Origin: Comamonadaceae bacterium
GTDB lineage: Bacteria; Pseudomonadota; Gammaproteobacteria; Burkholderiales; Burkholderiaceae_C
Length of the DNA stretch: 23,356 bases
Direction: 5' to 3'
NCBI GenBank assembly: GCA_947455585.1
Contig: CANGOY010000003.1
Location: forward strand, 1 to 23,356
Shown here: piece after piece, positions 7,379-15,698 of the stretch
Layout: each line of letters opens with the position of its first letter
How positions within the stretch are numbered: position 1 is the first letter of the stretch
Translations under genes and position numbers: made by a program
The notes under the pieces: generated by a model
Told to the model about the DNA's origin: nothing
What the model saw: only the letters and a program-made list of their open reading frames with translations
The model's database searches: none

Positions 7379-8182
7379 ATGAGCCTACGCCCCTTAGCCT
7401 TAACGGCCCTTTGCATATGCGACCCCACTGCGAAAGTTCAAGCGGTGCAGTCGCTGTGGGCCATGCAAAAAGATGTGGGGTTGTTAGCGAATGAAGTTAT
7501 CGCCAGCGATGCAAGCCTTGCTCTACCAGGACGCCCCGAGTTGCCACGGCTGATTCCAGCCCAACAAGTTCCAACGCGTACCCCCTTCACGCCTGAGGGC
7601 TTGGCCGCCTTGATGCACGCGGTGTGTCACATCGAGTTCAATGCCATCAACCTCGCCCTCGATGCGGTTTGGCGCTTCCCCAACATGCCCGAGTCTTATT
7701 ACACCGACTGGTTGCGGGTGGCCTATGAAGAATCGCAGCACTTTGAAATGTTGCATGCTCATTTGCAAAGCCTAGGCCACCGTTACGGCGACTTTGATGC
7801 ACACGATGGCATGTGGCACATGTGCCAAAAAACAGCAGACGATGTGCTGGCCCGCATGGCGTTGGTGCCCCGCACCCTCGAAGCACGGGGCCTAGACGCC
7901 ACGCCCCTGATTCAAACCAAGCTGCGCAAAGCTGCAACGCAAAGCGCCTTGCAAGCCGCGGATTTGCTGGACATCATCTTGCGCGAAGAAGTGGGCCATG
8001 TGGCCATTGGCAACCATTGGTACCGCTGGCTGTGCGAACAACGAGGTCTTGAACCTGTGGCGTTTTACAGCGAATTGGCCAAACGTTATGAAGCGCCAAA
8101 GCTGCGCCCCCCCTTCAACAAAGAAGCCCGCAAACGCGCGGGCTTTACCGAGGCTGAGTTGGACTATTTGCTAGGCGGCTAA
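7379..8182 (+). CDS. DUF455 ferritin-like protein (COG2833 type)
   Basis: Protein of unknown function with a ferritin-like four-helix fold, 267 aa. Possible di-iron ligands are Glu86 (HIEFNA), an ExxH motif at Glu118-His121 (EESQHF), Glu168 (TLEARGLD) and a second ExxH at Glu204-His207 (REEVGHV). That E, ExxH, E, ExxH order is typical of di-iron carboxylate proteins such as MiaE and the ferritin-like superfamily. LEARGLD and GNHWY are strongly DUF455-like. The ATG at 7379 has no spaced Shine-Dalgarno; the AAGG touches the start codon, and a -10-like TACAAT ends 7 bases upstream, so the mRNA may be leaderless. It ends 8 bases before the convergent xerD stop. An oxidase or hydroxylase role is possible but unproven. 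Confidence 0.88.
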   Translation: MSLRPLALTALCICDPTAKVQAVQSLWAMQKDVGLLANEVIASDASLALPGRPELPRLIPAQQVPTRTPFTPEGLAALMHAVCHIEFNAINLALDAVWRFPNMPESYYTDWLRVAYEESQHFEMLHAHLQSLGHRYGDFDAHDGMWHMCQKTADDVLARMALVPRTLEARGLDATPLIQTKLRKAATQSALQAADLLDIILREEVGHVAIGNHWYRWLCEQRGLEPVAFYSELAKRYEAPKLRPPFNKEARKRAGFTEAELDYLLGG

Positions 8183-8190
8183 GCACTCAT

Positions 8191-9117
8191 CTAGCCACGT
8201 GGGTGATGCTGGCCGTGCAAGCTCTTCAAACGTTCACGCGCAATGTGCGTGTAGATGGTGGTGGTGGAAATATCGGCATGGCCCAACAACATTTGCACCG
8301 CCCGCAAATCAGCCCCGTGATTCAGCAAATGCGTGGCAAATGCGTGGCGCAAGGTGTGCGGTGAAATTGGCACATGTATTTGCGCTTGCAAGGCATAGCG
8401 TTTGATGAGCTGCCAAAACATGGCACGCGTCATCGACTCACCCGCGTTTTTGCCACGCACCGTGACAAACAAAGCTTCGGTTTGATGACCTGCCAGCAAC
8501 TCGGGACGCGCCTCGCTCAAATAACGTTGCAACCAATCACGCGCCACTTCACCAAACGGCACCAAGCGCTCTTTGCTGCCCTTACCCATGATGCGCAGCA
8601 CGCCATCATTCAGACTCACATGCAAGGTTTTGAGGTCGACCAACTCGCTCACGCGCAAGCCGCTGGCATAAATCAGCTCCAGCATGGCGCGGTCGCGCAT
8701 GCCTAAACCGGTGGATGTATCGGGGGCGTTGAGCAGGCTTTCAACTTGCGCCTCGGTCAAGCTTTTGGGTGCGCGCGCAGGTTGCTTGGCGGTAAGCAGT
8801 TTCAGCGTGGGGTCAGCCACCAACATGCGCTCGCGCAAAGCCCATCGGTAAAAACGTTTGAACACGGTCAAGCGACGGTTGGCGCTGGTGGCTTTGGTCT
8901 CTGCATGGCGGTGCGCAAAGTATTGCTGCAGGTCTGACTCTTGCGCAGCAAGTAAATGCGTGCCCTGGGCGTTCAGCCATGCAGACAACAAATTCAAATC
9001 ACGCCGGTAAGCCGCCAAGCTATTCGGGGCCAAACCGTGCTCTAGCCACAACGCATCAATGAAGATGTCGATGTTGGCGTCGGGGGCAGAGGTCTGCAAA
9101 GGCGTGGGGTATGTCAT
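8191..9117 (-). CDS. xerD: Site-specific tyrosine recombinase XerD
   Basis: Acts with XerC and FtsK at the chromosomal dif site to resolve dimers at division. It is 308 aa; E. coli XerD is 298. The N-terminal core-binding domain contains HGLAPNSLAAYRRDL, typical of XerD. The catalytic domain has Arg155 (SGLRVSELV), Lys179 (MGKGSKER), His254 and Arg257 (HTLRHAFATHLL), His280 (LLGHADIS) and the nucleophile Tyr289 (TIYTH), all aligning with E. coli Arg148, Lys172, His244, Arg247, His270 and Tyr279. The open frame continues upstream to 9369, but homology begins around the ATG at 9117, which is therefore chosen. No Shine-Dalgarno is evident. The surroundings show no integron or island, so this is the housekeeping enzyme. 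Confidence 0.95.
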   Translation of the reverse strand: MTYPTPLQTSAPDANIDIFIDALWLEHGLAPNSLAAYRRDLNLLSAWLNAQGTHLLAAQESDLQQYFAHRHAETKATSANRRLTVFKRFYRWALRERMLVADPTLKLLTAKQPARAPKSLTEAQVESLLNAPDTSTGLGMRDRAMLELIYASGLRVSELVDLKTLHVSLNDGVLRIMGKGSKERLVPFGEVARDWLQRYLSEARPELLAGHQTEALFVTVRGKNAGESMTRAMFWQLIKRYALQAQIHVPISPHTLRHAFATHLLNHGADLRAVQMLLGHADISTTTIYTHIARERLKSLHGQHHPRG

Positions 9118-9180
9118 ACGAGCGTCAATCGTAAACGCTTGAGAAGCGCTCAGCCGTTCGACTGCGGTTATTCTCTGCGG

Positions 9181-10086
9181 GTGAATTACGCTCAACTCCT
9201 CTTCCCCGACTTCTCGCTCATCCTCTGTGGCTACCTTGTGTGCAAGTACACCGCACTCAACCGCACGGTTTGGGAGCAGGTGGAGAGCTTGGTTTACTTC
9301 TTTTTGTTCCCCGTTTTGTTGTTTCATTCCATCGTGCGTACGCCTTTGGATTTGCAGGCCGCCTCGCACCTCATCATGGCGGGTTTGCTGCTGGGATTTA
9401 GCAGCATTGCCTTGTCTTACGCGTTGCCCAAGCTGCCCCTTTTACGCAAACACATTGACACGCGCCTGCATGCGGCGAGCGCCCAAGTGGCGTTTCGATT
9501 TAACTCATTCATTGCCTTGGCCCTGGCTGAACGCATTGCAGGGCCGCAAGCCTTGCTGCTAATTGCCGTGCTGATTGGCGTGTGCGTGCCCATGTTCAAC
9601 GTGGCGGCTGTGTGGCCTATGGCGCGTCACGCGCAACGCAGCTTTGGCCGTGAGCTCATTCGCAACCCCCTCATTTTGGCCACCGTCTCGGGTTTGCTGG
9701 CCAACATGGCGGGCTTACACATCCCCAGTTGGACCGAGCCCACCTTGCAACGCATTGGCGCTGCCTCTTTAGCTTTGGGCCTCATGGCGGCAGGCGCAGG
9801 CATGGAGTTTGGTCACTTGATGAAAGGCAAGACTTTGGCTGTTTCGCTCTTGGCCATTCGCCACCTCATCACGCCTCTTCTGGCTTGTGGCTTGGCCCGC
9901 GCCTTTGAGCTTGACACCACACAAACCAGCGTGCTGCTGGCCTTTTCGGCCTTGCCCACAGCCTCCAGTTGCTATGTGCTGGCCGCCCGAATGGGTTACA
10001 ACGGGCCATTTGTCGCAGGCTTGGTCACGCTGTCCACCGTTTTGGGCATGCTCAGCCTGCCATTTGCCTTGGGCGTTTTACGCTGA
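9181..10086 (+). CDS. AEC family (auxin efflux carrier-like) permease
   Basis: Inner-membrane transporter of the AEC/membrane transport protein family, 301 aa with about ten predicted membrane spans in two five-helix halves. Starting at the GTG at 9181 gives VNYAQLLFPDFSLILCGYLV (first residue read as Met), the usual family start; an in-frame TTG at 9139 would add 14 polar residues and is less likely. Conserved-looking points are the Asn-rich FRFNSFIALAL segment, RNPLILATVSGLLAN and the C-terminal LLAFSALPTASSCYVLAARMG, where AEC members carry PxA/S motifs. The substrate cannot be told; bacterial relatives export organic acids or amino acids. It is divergent from xerD and ends 91 bases before rpmE2. 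Confidence 0.88.
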   Translation: MNYAQLLFPDFSLILCGYLVCKYTALNRTVWEQVESLVYFFLFPVLLFHSIVRTPLDLQAASHLIMAGLLLGFSSIALSYALPKLPLLRKHIDTRLHAASAQVAFRFNSFIALALAERIAGPQALLLIAVLIGVCVPMFNVAAVWPMARHAQRSFGRELIRNPLILATVSGLLANMAGLHIPSWTEPTLQRIGAASLALGLMAAGAGMEFGHLMKGKTLAVSLLAIRHLITPLLACGLARAFELDTTQTSVLLAFSALPTASSCYVLAARMGYNGPFVAGLVTLSTVLGMLSLPFALGVLR

Positions 10087-10110
10087 AAGGCCACGCTTTC
10101 ATGGCATAAT
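10083..10110 (+). promoter_or_regulatory. Candidate sigma70 promoter of rpmE2
   Basis: CTGAAA (10083-10088) and CATAAT (10105-10110) are separated by 16 bases and match the sigma70 hexamers at four and five of six positions. The -35 overlaps the stop codon of the upstream permease gene. Initiation near 10117 would give a leader of about 60 bases before the L31 start. I see no Zur-type palindrome in the leader. This is a consensus match only. Confidence 0.4.
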
Positions 10111-10177
10111 GACGCGTTTTGCGGAAAGTGTGTCGAAATAGGTCGGCGTGGCTACCGCAGCTGCTCAAGGAAAAGCG

Positions 10178-10435
10178 ATGAAAGAAGGCATTCACCCTAA
10201 CTACCGTGAAATCTGTTTCATGGATATGTCTAACGGTTTCAAATTTGTGACGCGCTCATGCGCCAACACAAAAGAAATGATCAAGATGGAAGACGGCCGT
10301 GAATTGCCGTTGTACAAGCTGGATACCACCAGCGAGTCACACCCTTTCTACACAGGTACACAAAAGTCTGTCGACAACATGGGCGGCCGCGTCGAGCGCT
10401 TCCGCAACAAGTACGGCAAAACTATCGCCAAGTAA
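10178..10435 (+). CDS. rpmE2: 50S ribosomal protein L31 type B (zinc-independent)
   Basis: Component of the large ribosomal subunit that helps bridge to the 30S head. It is 85 aa and begins MKEGIHPNYREICFMDMSNG; the type B core FVTRSCANTKEMIKMEDGRE and SHPFYTGTQKSVDNMGGRVE is clear. The CxxC zinc motif of type A L31 is missing; only two isolated cysteines (13 and 28) remain, so it is the C-minus form usually favoured when zinc is scarce. AAGGA at 10167-10171 is 6 bases before the ATG at 10178; the frame opens 30 bases earlier at a GTG, but homology and the Shine-Dalgarno support 10178. It is followed by a strong intrinsic terminator, so it is probably a single-gene transcript. Confidence 0.96.
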   Translation: MKEGIHPNYREICFMDMSNGFKFVTRSCANTKEMIKMEDGRELPLYKLDTTSESHPFYTGTQKSVDNMGGRVERFRNKYGKTIAK

Positions 10436-10455
10436 GCCCTGCGCTCACTTCAAAC

Positions 10456-10487
10456 AAGGCAGCCCGGCACTCCGCGCTGCCTTTTTT
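10456..10487 (+). terminator. Intrinsic terminator after rpmE2
   Basis: AAGGCAGC (10456-10463) pairs perfectly with GCTGCCTT (10476-10483) around a 12-base loop and is followed by a run of six T ending at 10487. It begins 20 bases after the L31 stop codon and ends 12 bases before the next gene's GTG, so that gene needs either read-through or a promoter inside the T/A-rich tail. Confidence 0.85.
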
Positions 10488-10499
10488 ATTTAAAAAACC

Positions 10500-12230
10500 G
10501 TGACTCAACCCACCCCCGCCATCGTTCCTCAAAGTGCCGTACGCCGCTTGCCGCGTGTTGCGCTGTGGCTGTTTTGTGCTGCCTATGTGCTGCCCGGCTT
10601 GTTCGGGCGCGAACCTTGGAAGGGCAATGAGTTCACCGCCTTTGGTCATATGCTGGCACTCGCAGAAGGTGCCAGTGACTGGTTAAACCCCAGCGTATGG
10701 GGACAAACGCCTGAGCTCGATGCACTGCTGCCCTACTGGCTGGGTGCATGGGCTATTCAAATCGCACCCCCTTGGTTATCTGCAGGACTAGCTGCTCGCC
10801 TGCCTTTTGCCCTGCTGTTGGGGCTGACGTTGACCACCACATGGCACGGCGTGTATTACCTCGCCCTGAGCCCGCAAGCCCAACCCGTACCTTTTGCCTT
10901 TGGCGGCGAAGCCAAGCCCAAAGACTACGCACGCACAATTGCGGATGGCGCCGTGCTGGCACTCATCGCTTGCTTAGGCCTCACGTTACTTTCACACGAA
11001 GCAAGTCCTATCTTGACGCAGCTGGCTTTCATGAGTTGCGCTTTTTATGGTGTGGCGGCCTTGCCTTATCACCCCCGTTACAGCCTGACTGCATTGAGCA
11101 TTGGATTGCTCGGCTTATGTTTGAGCGGAGCGCCCAGCTTTGCCGTAATGATGGCAATTGGCAGTGGCTTTTTGTGCCTGCTTGACCGCCAAAGCACCTC
11201 CAAACAAGCCGGTCGCCGACATGCCATCTGGCTACTCACCATGGGCTTGGCCGTCGCAGCACTGGCCAGCTACTTGGACGTTTGGCATTGGCGTCTGCTA
11301 CCAGTTCACAACGACTGGCAAACGTGGCGCAGTCTGCTGCGTTTGCTGGCTTGGTTTACATGGCCCGCATGGCCTCTGGCCGTTTGGACGCTGTGGCGCT
11401 GGCGACGTCAATGGACATCGCTGCACTGGAGCCGCCACTTGGTGTTGCCCATGTGGTTCACGGCACTGACGGTCACCACGGCCATGCTGACACGCTCGGC
11501 AGACCAGACTTTGTTACTGGCACTGCCCTCTTTCGCAACCTTGGCCGCATTTGCATTGCCAACATTGCGGCGCAGCGTAGCCGCGCTGATTGACTGGTTC
11601 ACGCTGCTGTTTTTCTCGGGCTGCGCCTTCATCATTTGGGTGGTTTGGATTGCGATGCAAACCGGCTGGCCCGCACAGCCCGCCGCCAACGTGGCGCGTT
11701 TGGTACCCGGCTTTGAGCCCAGCTTTGGCTGGGTCGCGTTCGTTGTGGCATCAGCTGCGACAGCCTTATGGGCTTGGTTGGTTGTGTGGCGTACCGCAAA
11801 GCATCGCCATGCACTGTGGAAGAGCTTGGTGCTGCCTGCAGGCGGCGCGGCTTTATGCTGGCTGCTGCTGCTCACCCTATGGCTCCCGCTACTGGACTTT
11901 GCGCGTAGCTACAAACCTTGGGTTCAACAAATTCAAGGTGTAATGGCCAAACAAGCTGCCAATGACATGCACAACGTATGTTTGCTGAGCTACGGATTAG
12001 ACGTCGGCCAAATGACAGCATTCCACTACCACGGTGGCTTTGATGTGAAAGTGGCAGAAATGACACCCCCCGAACAACAACGCCCCTGCCCTTGGCTACT
12101 CGTCGACAACGATTTGCGCCCTGAGTTGGGCAACGTCGTTCGCCTCAATGACTGGACGCGTGTACGCACCATTCGCCGACCATCCGATAACAACGAAGAC
12201 GTGACGCTCTATTACCGTCGTCAGCCGTAA
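10500..12230 (+). CDS. Polytopic membrane protein, GT-C/ArnT-like glycosyltransferase candidate
   Basis: 576-aa membrane protein with about eleven hydrophobic spans up to residue ~460 and a soluble, probably periplasmic, C-terminal domain of ~110 residues. The first loop after TM1 reads GREPWKGNEFTAFGH (36-50), resembling the first periplasmic loop of PMT/ArnT-type GT-C enzymes (R-x-PW-x-x-D/E-E), but Asn43 takes the place of one acidic residue, leaving Glu44. The C-terminal part (SYGLDVGQMTAFHYHGG) also resembles that group. Lipid-linked sugar transfer is therefore a family-based guess. The start is GTG at 10500, the first codon after an in-frame TAA; no Shine-Dalgarno precedes it. The MATE gene follows after 6 bases, suggesting co-transcription. 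Confidence 0.65.
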   Translation: MTQPTPAIVPQSAVRRLPRVALWLFCAAYVLPGLFGREPWKGNEFTAFGHMLALAEGASDWLNPSVWGQTPELDALLPYWLGAWAIQIAPPWLSAGLAARLPFALLLGLTLTTTWHGVYYLALSPQAQPVPFAFGGEAKPKDYARTIADGAVLALIACLGLTLLSHEASPILTQLAFMSCAFYGVAALPYHPRYSLTALSIGLLGLCLSGAPSFAVMMAIGSGFLCLLDRQSTSKQAGRRHAIWLLTMGLAVAALASYLDVWHWRLLPVHNDWQTWRSLLRLLAWFTWPAWPLAVWTLWRWRRQWTSLHWSRHLVLPMWFTALTVTTAMLTRSADQTLLLALPSFATLAAFALPTLRRSVAALIDWFTLLFFSGCAFIIWVVWIAMQTGWPAQPAANVARLVPGFEPSFGWVAFVVASAATALWAWLVVWRTAKHRHALWKSLVLPAGGAALCWLLLLTLWLPLLDFARSYKPWVQQIQGVMAKQAANDMHNVCLLSYGLDVGQMTAFHYHGGFDVKVAEMTPPEQQRPCPWLLVDNDLRPELGNVVRLNDWTRVRTIRRPSDNNEDVTLYYRRQP

Positions 12231-12236
12231 CCCGCG

Positions 12237-13592
12237 ATGAGCAGCGAACGCGCCACCATCATGCGCCACGCCGGCACCGTGATGGTCGGGCAACTGGCGG
12301 TCATGGCCTTCAGCATCACCGATACATTGGTCGCAGGCCACTTCGCTGACACAGCCCTTGCCGCGCTTGCCGTGGCATCGGCCACTTATGTCACGGTTCA
12401 CATTTCCCTCATGGGCATGCTGCAAGCTTTGCTCCCCGTCTGGGCGGAACTGCATGGCGCGCAACGCCATGCAGAGGTGGGCCGCTCTGTGCGACAAGCC
12501 TTGTACTTGTGCGCCATCACGGCGAGCCTTGGCATGTGGGCACTCCTTTGCCCTGACTTCTTACTGAACTGGACGCAAGTCCCGCTTGATTTGCAAGCGC
12601 CAGTGCGCGGCTACCTCAACATCGTGGCGTTTGGTCTACCCGCCTCTTTGCTGTTTCGCATGTACAGCACGCTCAACCAAAGCTTAGGCAAGCCCAAGCT
12701 GGTGACTTGGGTGCAAGTGGGCGCTCTGATGGTCAAAATTCCGCTCTCTGTTGTTTTGGTTTTAGGCATTCCCAATGTGTTGCCGCCCCTCGGCTTGGCT
12801 GGTTGTGCGTGGGCCACCTTGGCGGTCACGCTGGTCATGGTGATGCTCGCGCTGTGGCTGCTTCGCACACAAGACTTCTACAAACCTTATCGCATTTGGG
12901 CAGCCATCGAAAAACCCCATGCGGCGACCCTGCTTCACTTCGTGCGCTTAGGCCTACCCAGTGGCTTGGCGATTGGCGTGGAAGTCACCTCGTTCACCCT
13001 CATGTCTTTGTTCATTGCTCGCTTAGGCGTGGTGGCCACAGCCAGCCACCAAATCGTGTCCAACATGACGGCGGTGCTCTACATGATTCCTTTGTCGCTG
13101 TCGATTGCCAGTAGCTCGCGCGTGAGTTATTGGATGGGTGCTGGGCAAATTCACCGAGCGCGTCAGGCCCTGCGCACTGGCCTGGGTTTGGTCTTGTTGC
13201 TGAGCCTGAGTTTGGCAGCCTTGATAGGCTGGCAGCATGAGGCCATCGCGCACTTTTATACCCAATCATCCGAAGTCGCCACATTGGCGGCGACCTTGTT
13301 GCTGTGGTTGATGCTCTATCACGTCGCAGATGCCGTGCAAGTGTTCTGCGTCTTCACGTTGCGCTGCTACGGCATCACGGTGCTGCCGCTCATCACGTAC
13401 ACCGTCTTGCTGTGGGGCTTAGGTTTGGCGGGCGGCTATGTGGTGGCTTATGGCGCGGCTTGGGATATCTCAGCTTTGTCGTGGTTGACACCACAATCTC
13501 CGATTGCATTTTGGCAAACAGGCAGCGTGGCCTTGTACGTGACCACGGCTGTGTTGGTTCCCGTGTTGTGGCGTGCAGCGTATCGCCGCTAG
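12237..13592 (+). CDS. MATE family efflux transporter
   Basis: Multidrug and toxin extrusion transporter of the MOP superfamily, 451 aa with about twelve membrane spans. Features are the early AFSITDTLVAGHFADTALAALA, where the conserved D-x-x-x-x-G-H/R of TM1 appears, and the repeat-half counterpart RLGVVATASHQIVSNMTAVLYMIPLSLSIASSSRVSYWMGAG, which matches the MATE signature well. NorM-like Na+ or H+ antiport of cationic compounds is the family role; the substrate is unknown. The ATG at 12237 is 6 bases after the stop of the GT-C-like gene, so the two probably form a transcript. Its TAG ends at 13592, directly abutting the stop codon of the convergent exported-protein gene, with no terminator in between. 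Confidence 0.9.
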   Translation: MSSERATIMRHAGTVMVGQLAVMAFSITDTLVAGHFADTALAALAVASATYVTVHISLMGMLQALLPVWAELHGAQRHAEVGRSVRQALYLCAITASLGMWALLCPDFLLNWTQVPLDLQAPVRGYLNIVAFGLPASLLFRMYSTLNQSLGKPKLVTWVQVGALMVKIPLSVVLVLGIPNVLPPLGLAGCAWATLAVTLVMVMLALWLLRTQDFYKPYRIWAAIEKPHAATLLHFVRLGLPSGLAIGVEVTSFTLMSLFIARLGVVATASHQIVSNMTAVLYMIPLSLSIASSSRVSYWMGAGQIHRARQALRTGLGLVLLLSLSLAALIGWQHEAIAHFYTQSSEVATLAATLLLWLMLYHVADAVQVFCVFTLRCYGITVLPLITYTVLLWGLGLAGGYVVAYGAAWDISALSWLTPQSPIAFWQTGSVALYVTTAVLVPVLWRAAYRR

Positions 13593-14369
13593 TTAAAACC
13601 GCGTTCCAACGGACACGCGCCACATGTTTTGAGGCGTGAAGTTGATGATGGGGTCGTATGCCAGACGCGTGAAAAACTCGCGCCAGTCATAAGTCATGCT
13701 CAAACCAGTTCGGCGTGTGAACTGGTCTTCGACCAAACCACTTTTAAACAACACATCCACAGTCAAACGATGACCGCTCGGAAGTGGCGTGCGATACAAG
13801 GCATGAACATGCTGCTGGTCAGGATTCTGACGGTTGTCTCGCACCACCTGCACCGAGAAGGAGTTCAATGATGACCAGCGGTAACCACCGGATGCCATCC
13901 ACGCATCATTGGGGTCAAAGTTAAGGTTCACATACGGGTGCAAATTCGTGCGCCCCAGCCCAGCACCCGCAAACCATGTCTCGCCTGTTTCAACAGACAA
14001 ACTCCCACCCACAAATCGACTGGAGGCCACTTGCATCGAGGGGGTCACGCGCCAAGCAGAAAAATCAAAGGTATTGTCCCAACCTAAGCGCGGTTGGGAC
14101 ACGCCTTGCTCTACGGAGCGATACCAAGCAAACCAGATGTTGCCTTTGTCCGATATCTGCCGAAGATTCACATCAAGGCCATGACTGTTTGAAACATCAC
14201 CACCCGATAAGCTGTAAATACCCGAGCTCAAAACGTAAGAAGCTTCATCCGTTTGCGCTGCACATGTCGCCGACCCGGCACACATCAGCAGGGCGAATGC
14301 GTAAAGATGCGGCTTATGCAGCAAGGGTGTCTGCAATTCGTTTGGCACACGCGTTGGCTTGCGCTTCAT
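13593..14369 (-). CDS. Exported protein, probable outer-membrane beta-barrel
   Basis: I do not recognise a named family. The product (258 aa from the ATG at 14369) has a hydrophobic stretch YAFALLMCAGSATCAAQ near residues 24-40, which looks like a signal peptide with cleavage around AAQ. The mature part alternates polar and aromatic residues in short strands, is rich in Trp/Tyr/Ser/Gly and ends VSVGTRF with a terminal Phe, the C-terminal mark of Gram-negative barrels. The start is uncertain: ATG at 14369 overlaps glmM by 56 bases and gives a long n-region, whereas a TTG at 14324 gives a more normal signal peptide and an overlap of 11 bases. It follows glmM on the same strand and ends exactly against the MATE stop. 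Confidence 0.7.
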   Translation of the reverse strand: MKRKPTRVPNELQTPLLHKPHLYAFALLMCAGSATCAAQTDEASYVLSSGIYSLSGGDVSNSHGLDVNLRQISDKGNIWFAWYRSVEQGVSQPRLGWDNTFDFSAWRVTPSMQVASSRFVGGSLSVETGETWFAGAGLGRTNLHPYVNLNFDPNDAWMASGGYRWSSLNSFSVQVVRDNRQNPDQQHVHALYRTPLPSGHRLTVDVLFKSGLVEDQFTRRTGLSMTYDWREFFTRLAYDPIINFTPQNMWRVSVGTRF

Positions 14370-15645
14370 CACGCGCTTCGACCATCACGCGCACCAAAGG
14401 TTCGGTGCCACTGGCACGAATCAGCACACGGCCTGTGTCGCCCAACTCGGCCTCGGCTTTTTGCACTTCTTCTTTCATGCGTGCATTCGATTGCCAGTCT
14501 TGGCCGGGGCGCAGGCGTACGTTGATGAGCGTCTGAGGGAACAGCGTCACGTCTTTGAGCAGTTCAGCCATAGACTTGCCACTGCGCACACAGGTTTGCA
14601 AAATTTGCAAAGCGCTCACCAAACCATCGCCGGTCGTGTGCTTGTCCAAAGCCAGCAAATGGCCAGAGCCTTCGCCGCCCAAAATCCATTTGTGTTTGGC
14701 GAGTTCTTCCAGCACATAGCGGTCACCCACCTTGGCGCGTACAAACTGCACGCCACGTTTTTTCAAGGCCACTTCCACCGCCATGTTGGTCATGAGCGTG
14801 CCCACCACACCGGGTACCACTTCGTCATTGGCCAAGCGGTCGTCCGCCATCAAATACAACAGCTCATCACCGTTGTACAAGCGGCCTTGCGCGTCCACCA
14901 TTTGCAAGCGGTCTGCATCGCCGTCAAGCGCAATACCAAAGTCGGCATGGTTGGCTTTCACAGAGCGCACCAAAGCGTCTGGATGCGTGGCACCCACCTC
15001 GTGATTGATGTTCAAACCGTCGGGGCTGCAGCCAATGGCAATCACCTCGGCACCCAACTCGTGGAACACCTTGGGCGCGATGTGATACGCCGCTCCATGT
15101 GCGGCATCGACCACAATTTTTAAACCTTTGAGCGTGAGGTCATTCGAGAAAGTGCTTTTGCAAAACTCGATGTAACGGCCTGCCGCGTCGTCCAAACGTT
15201 TGGTTTTACCGAGGTTGGCTGAGTCGGCCCACACTGGGGCTTCGTCGAGTGCAGCCTCCACCGCCAGTTCCCAAGCGTCGCTAAGCTTGTTGCCCTGTGC
15301 ACTGAAGAACTTGATACCGTTGTCAGCAAACGGATTGTGGCTGGCACTGATGACCACGCCCAAGCTTGCACGTTGCGCACGAGTGAGGTAAGCCACGCCG
15401 GGGGTTGGCAATGGACCAAGCAACACCACATTGACGCCAGCTGAGTTAAAACCAGATTCCAAGGCCGACTCCAACATGTAGCCAGAAATGCGAGTGTCTT
15501 TGCCAATCAGTACAGTAGGGTGCGCTTCGGTTTGCTTGAGCACACGGCCCACAGCATGGGCCAAACGCAGCACAAAGTCTGGGGTGATGGGGGCTTGGCC
15601 TACGGTGCCGCGAATACCGTCTGTGCCGAAATATTTGCGTGTCAT
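14314..15645 (-). CDS. glmM: Phosphoglucosamine mutase
   Basis: Converts glucosamine 6-phosphate to glucosamine 1-phosphate on the way to UDP-GlcNAc for peptidoglycan and lipopolysaccharide. It is 443 aa, close to the 445 of E. coli. The N-terminus MTRKYFGTDGIRG is diagnostic. The phosphoserine loop SASHNP places the catalytic serine at Ser102, the same number as in E. coli. The Mg-binding DGDADR is at 241-246, the sugar-binding GEGSGH at 324-329, and the phosphate-binding RASGTEP lies near the end. AAGG lies 9 bases before the ATG. It is the fourth gene of rlmE-ftsH-folP-glmM, the classic proteobacterial order, 53 bases after folP. Confidence 0.97.
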   Translation of the reverse strand: MTRKYFGTDGIRGTVGQAPITPDFVLRLAHAVGRVLKQTEAHPTVLIGKDTRISGYMLESALESGFNSAGVNVVLLGPLPTPGVAYLTRAQRASLGVVISASHNPFADNGIKFFSAQGNKLSDAWELAVEAALDEAPVWADSANLGKTKRLDDAAGRYIEFCKSTFSNDLTLKGLKIVVDAAHGAAYHIAPKVFHELGAEVIAIGCSPDGLNINHEVGATHPDALVRSVKANHADFGIALDGDADRLQMVDAQGRLYNGDELLYLMADDRLANDEVVPGVVGTLMTNMAVEVALKKRGVQFVRAKVGDRYVLEELAKHKWILGGEGSGHLLALDKHTTGDGLVSALQILQTCVRSGKSMAELLKDVTLFPQTLINVRLRPGQDWQSNARMKEEVQKAEAELGDTGRVLIRASGTEPLVRVMVEARDEAQANACAKRIADTLAA

Positions 15646-15698
15646 CTTGTTTTGCCTTGGTATTTATATTTGTTTGTTATCGGTTTGAGGCCATTGTC

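Noticed and set aside
8191..9117. XerD-like recombinase as evidence of an integron, phage or genomic island
   Set aside because: The protein is a standard housekeeping XerD and the flanks show no attachment repeats, cassettes, tRNA or other mobile genes.
9131..9155. Short inverted repeat CGCTT-GAG-AAGCG between xerD and the AEC gene
   Set aside because: Arms of only five bases and no T run; expected by chance and not placed where a known element would be.
9118..9369. N-terminal extension of XerD
   Set aside because: No homology to Xer proteins, and it would overlap the first 190 bases of the divergent AEC gene.
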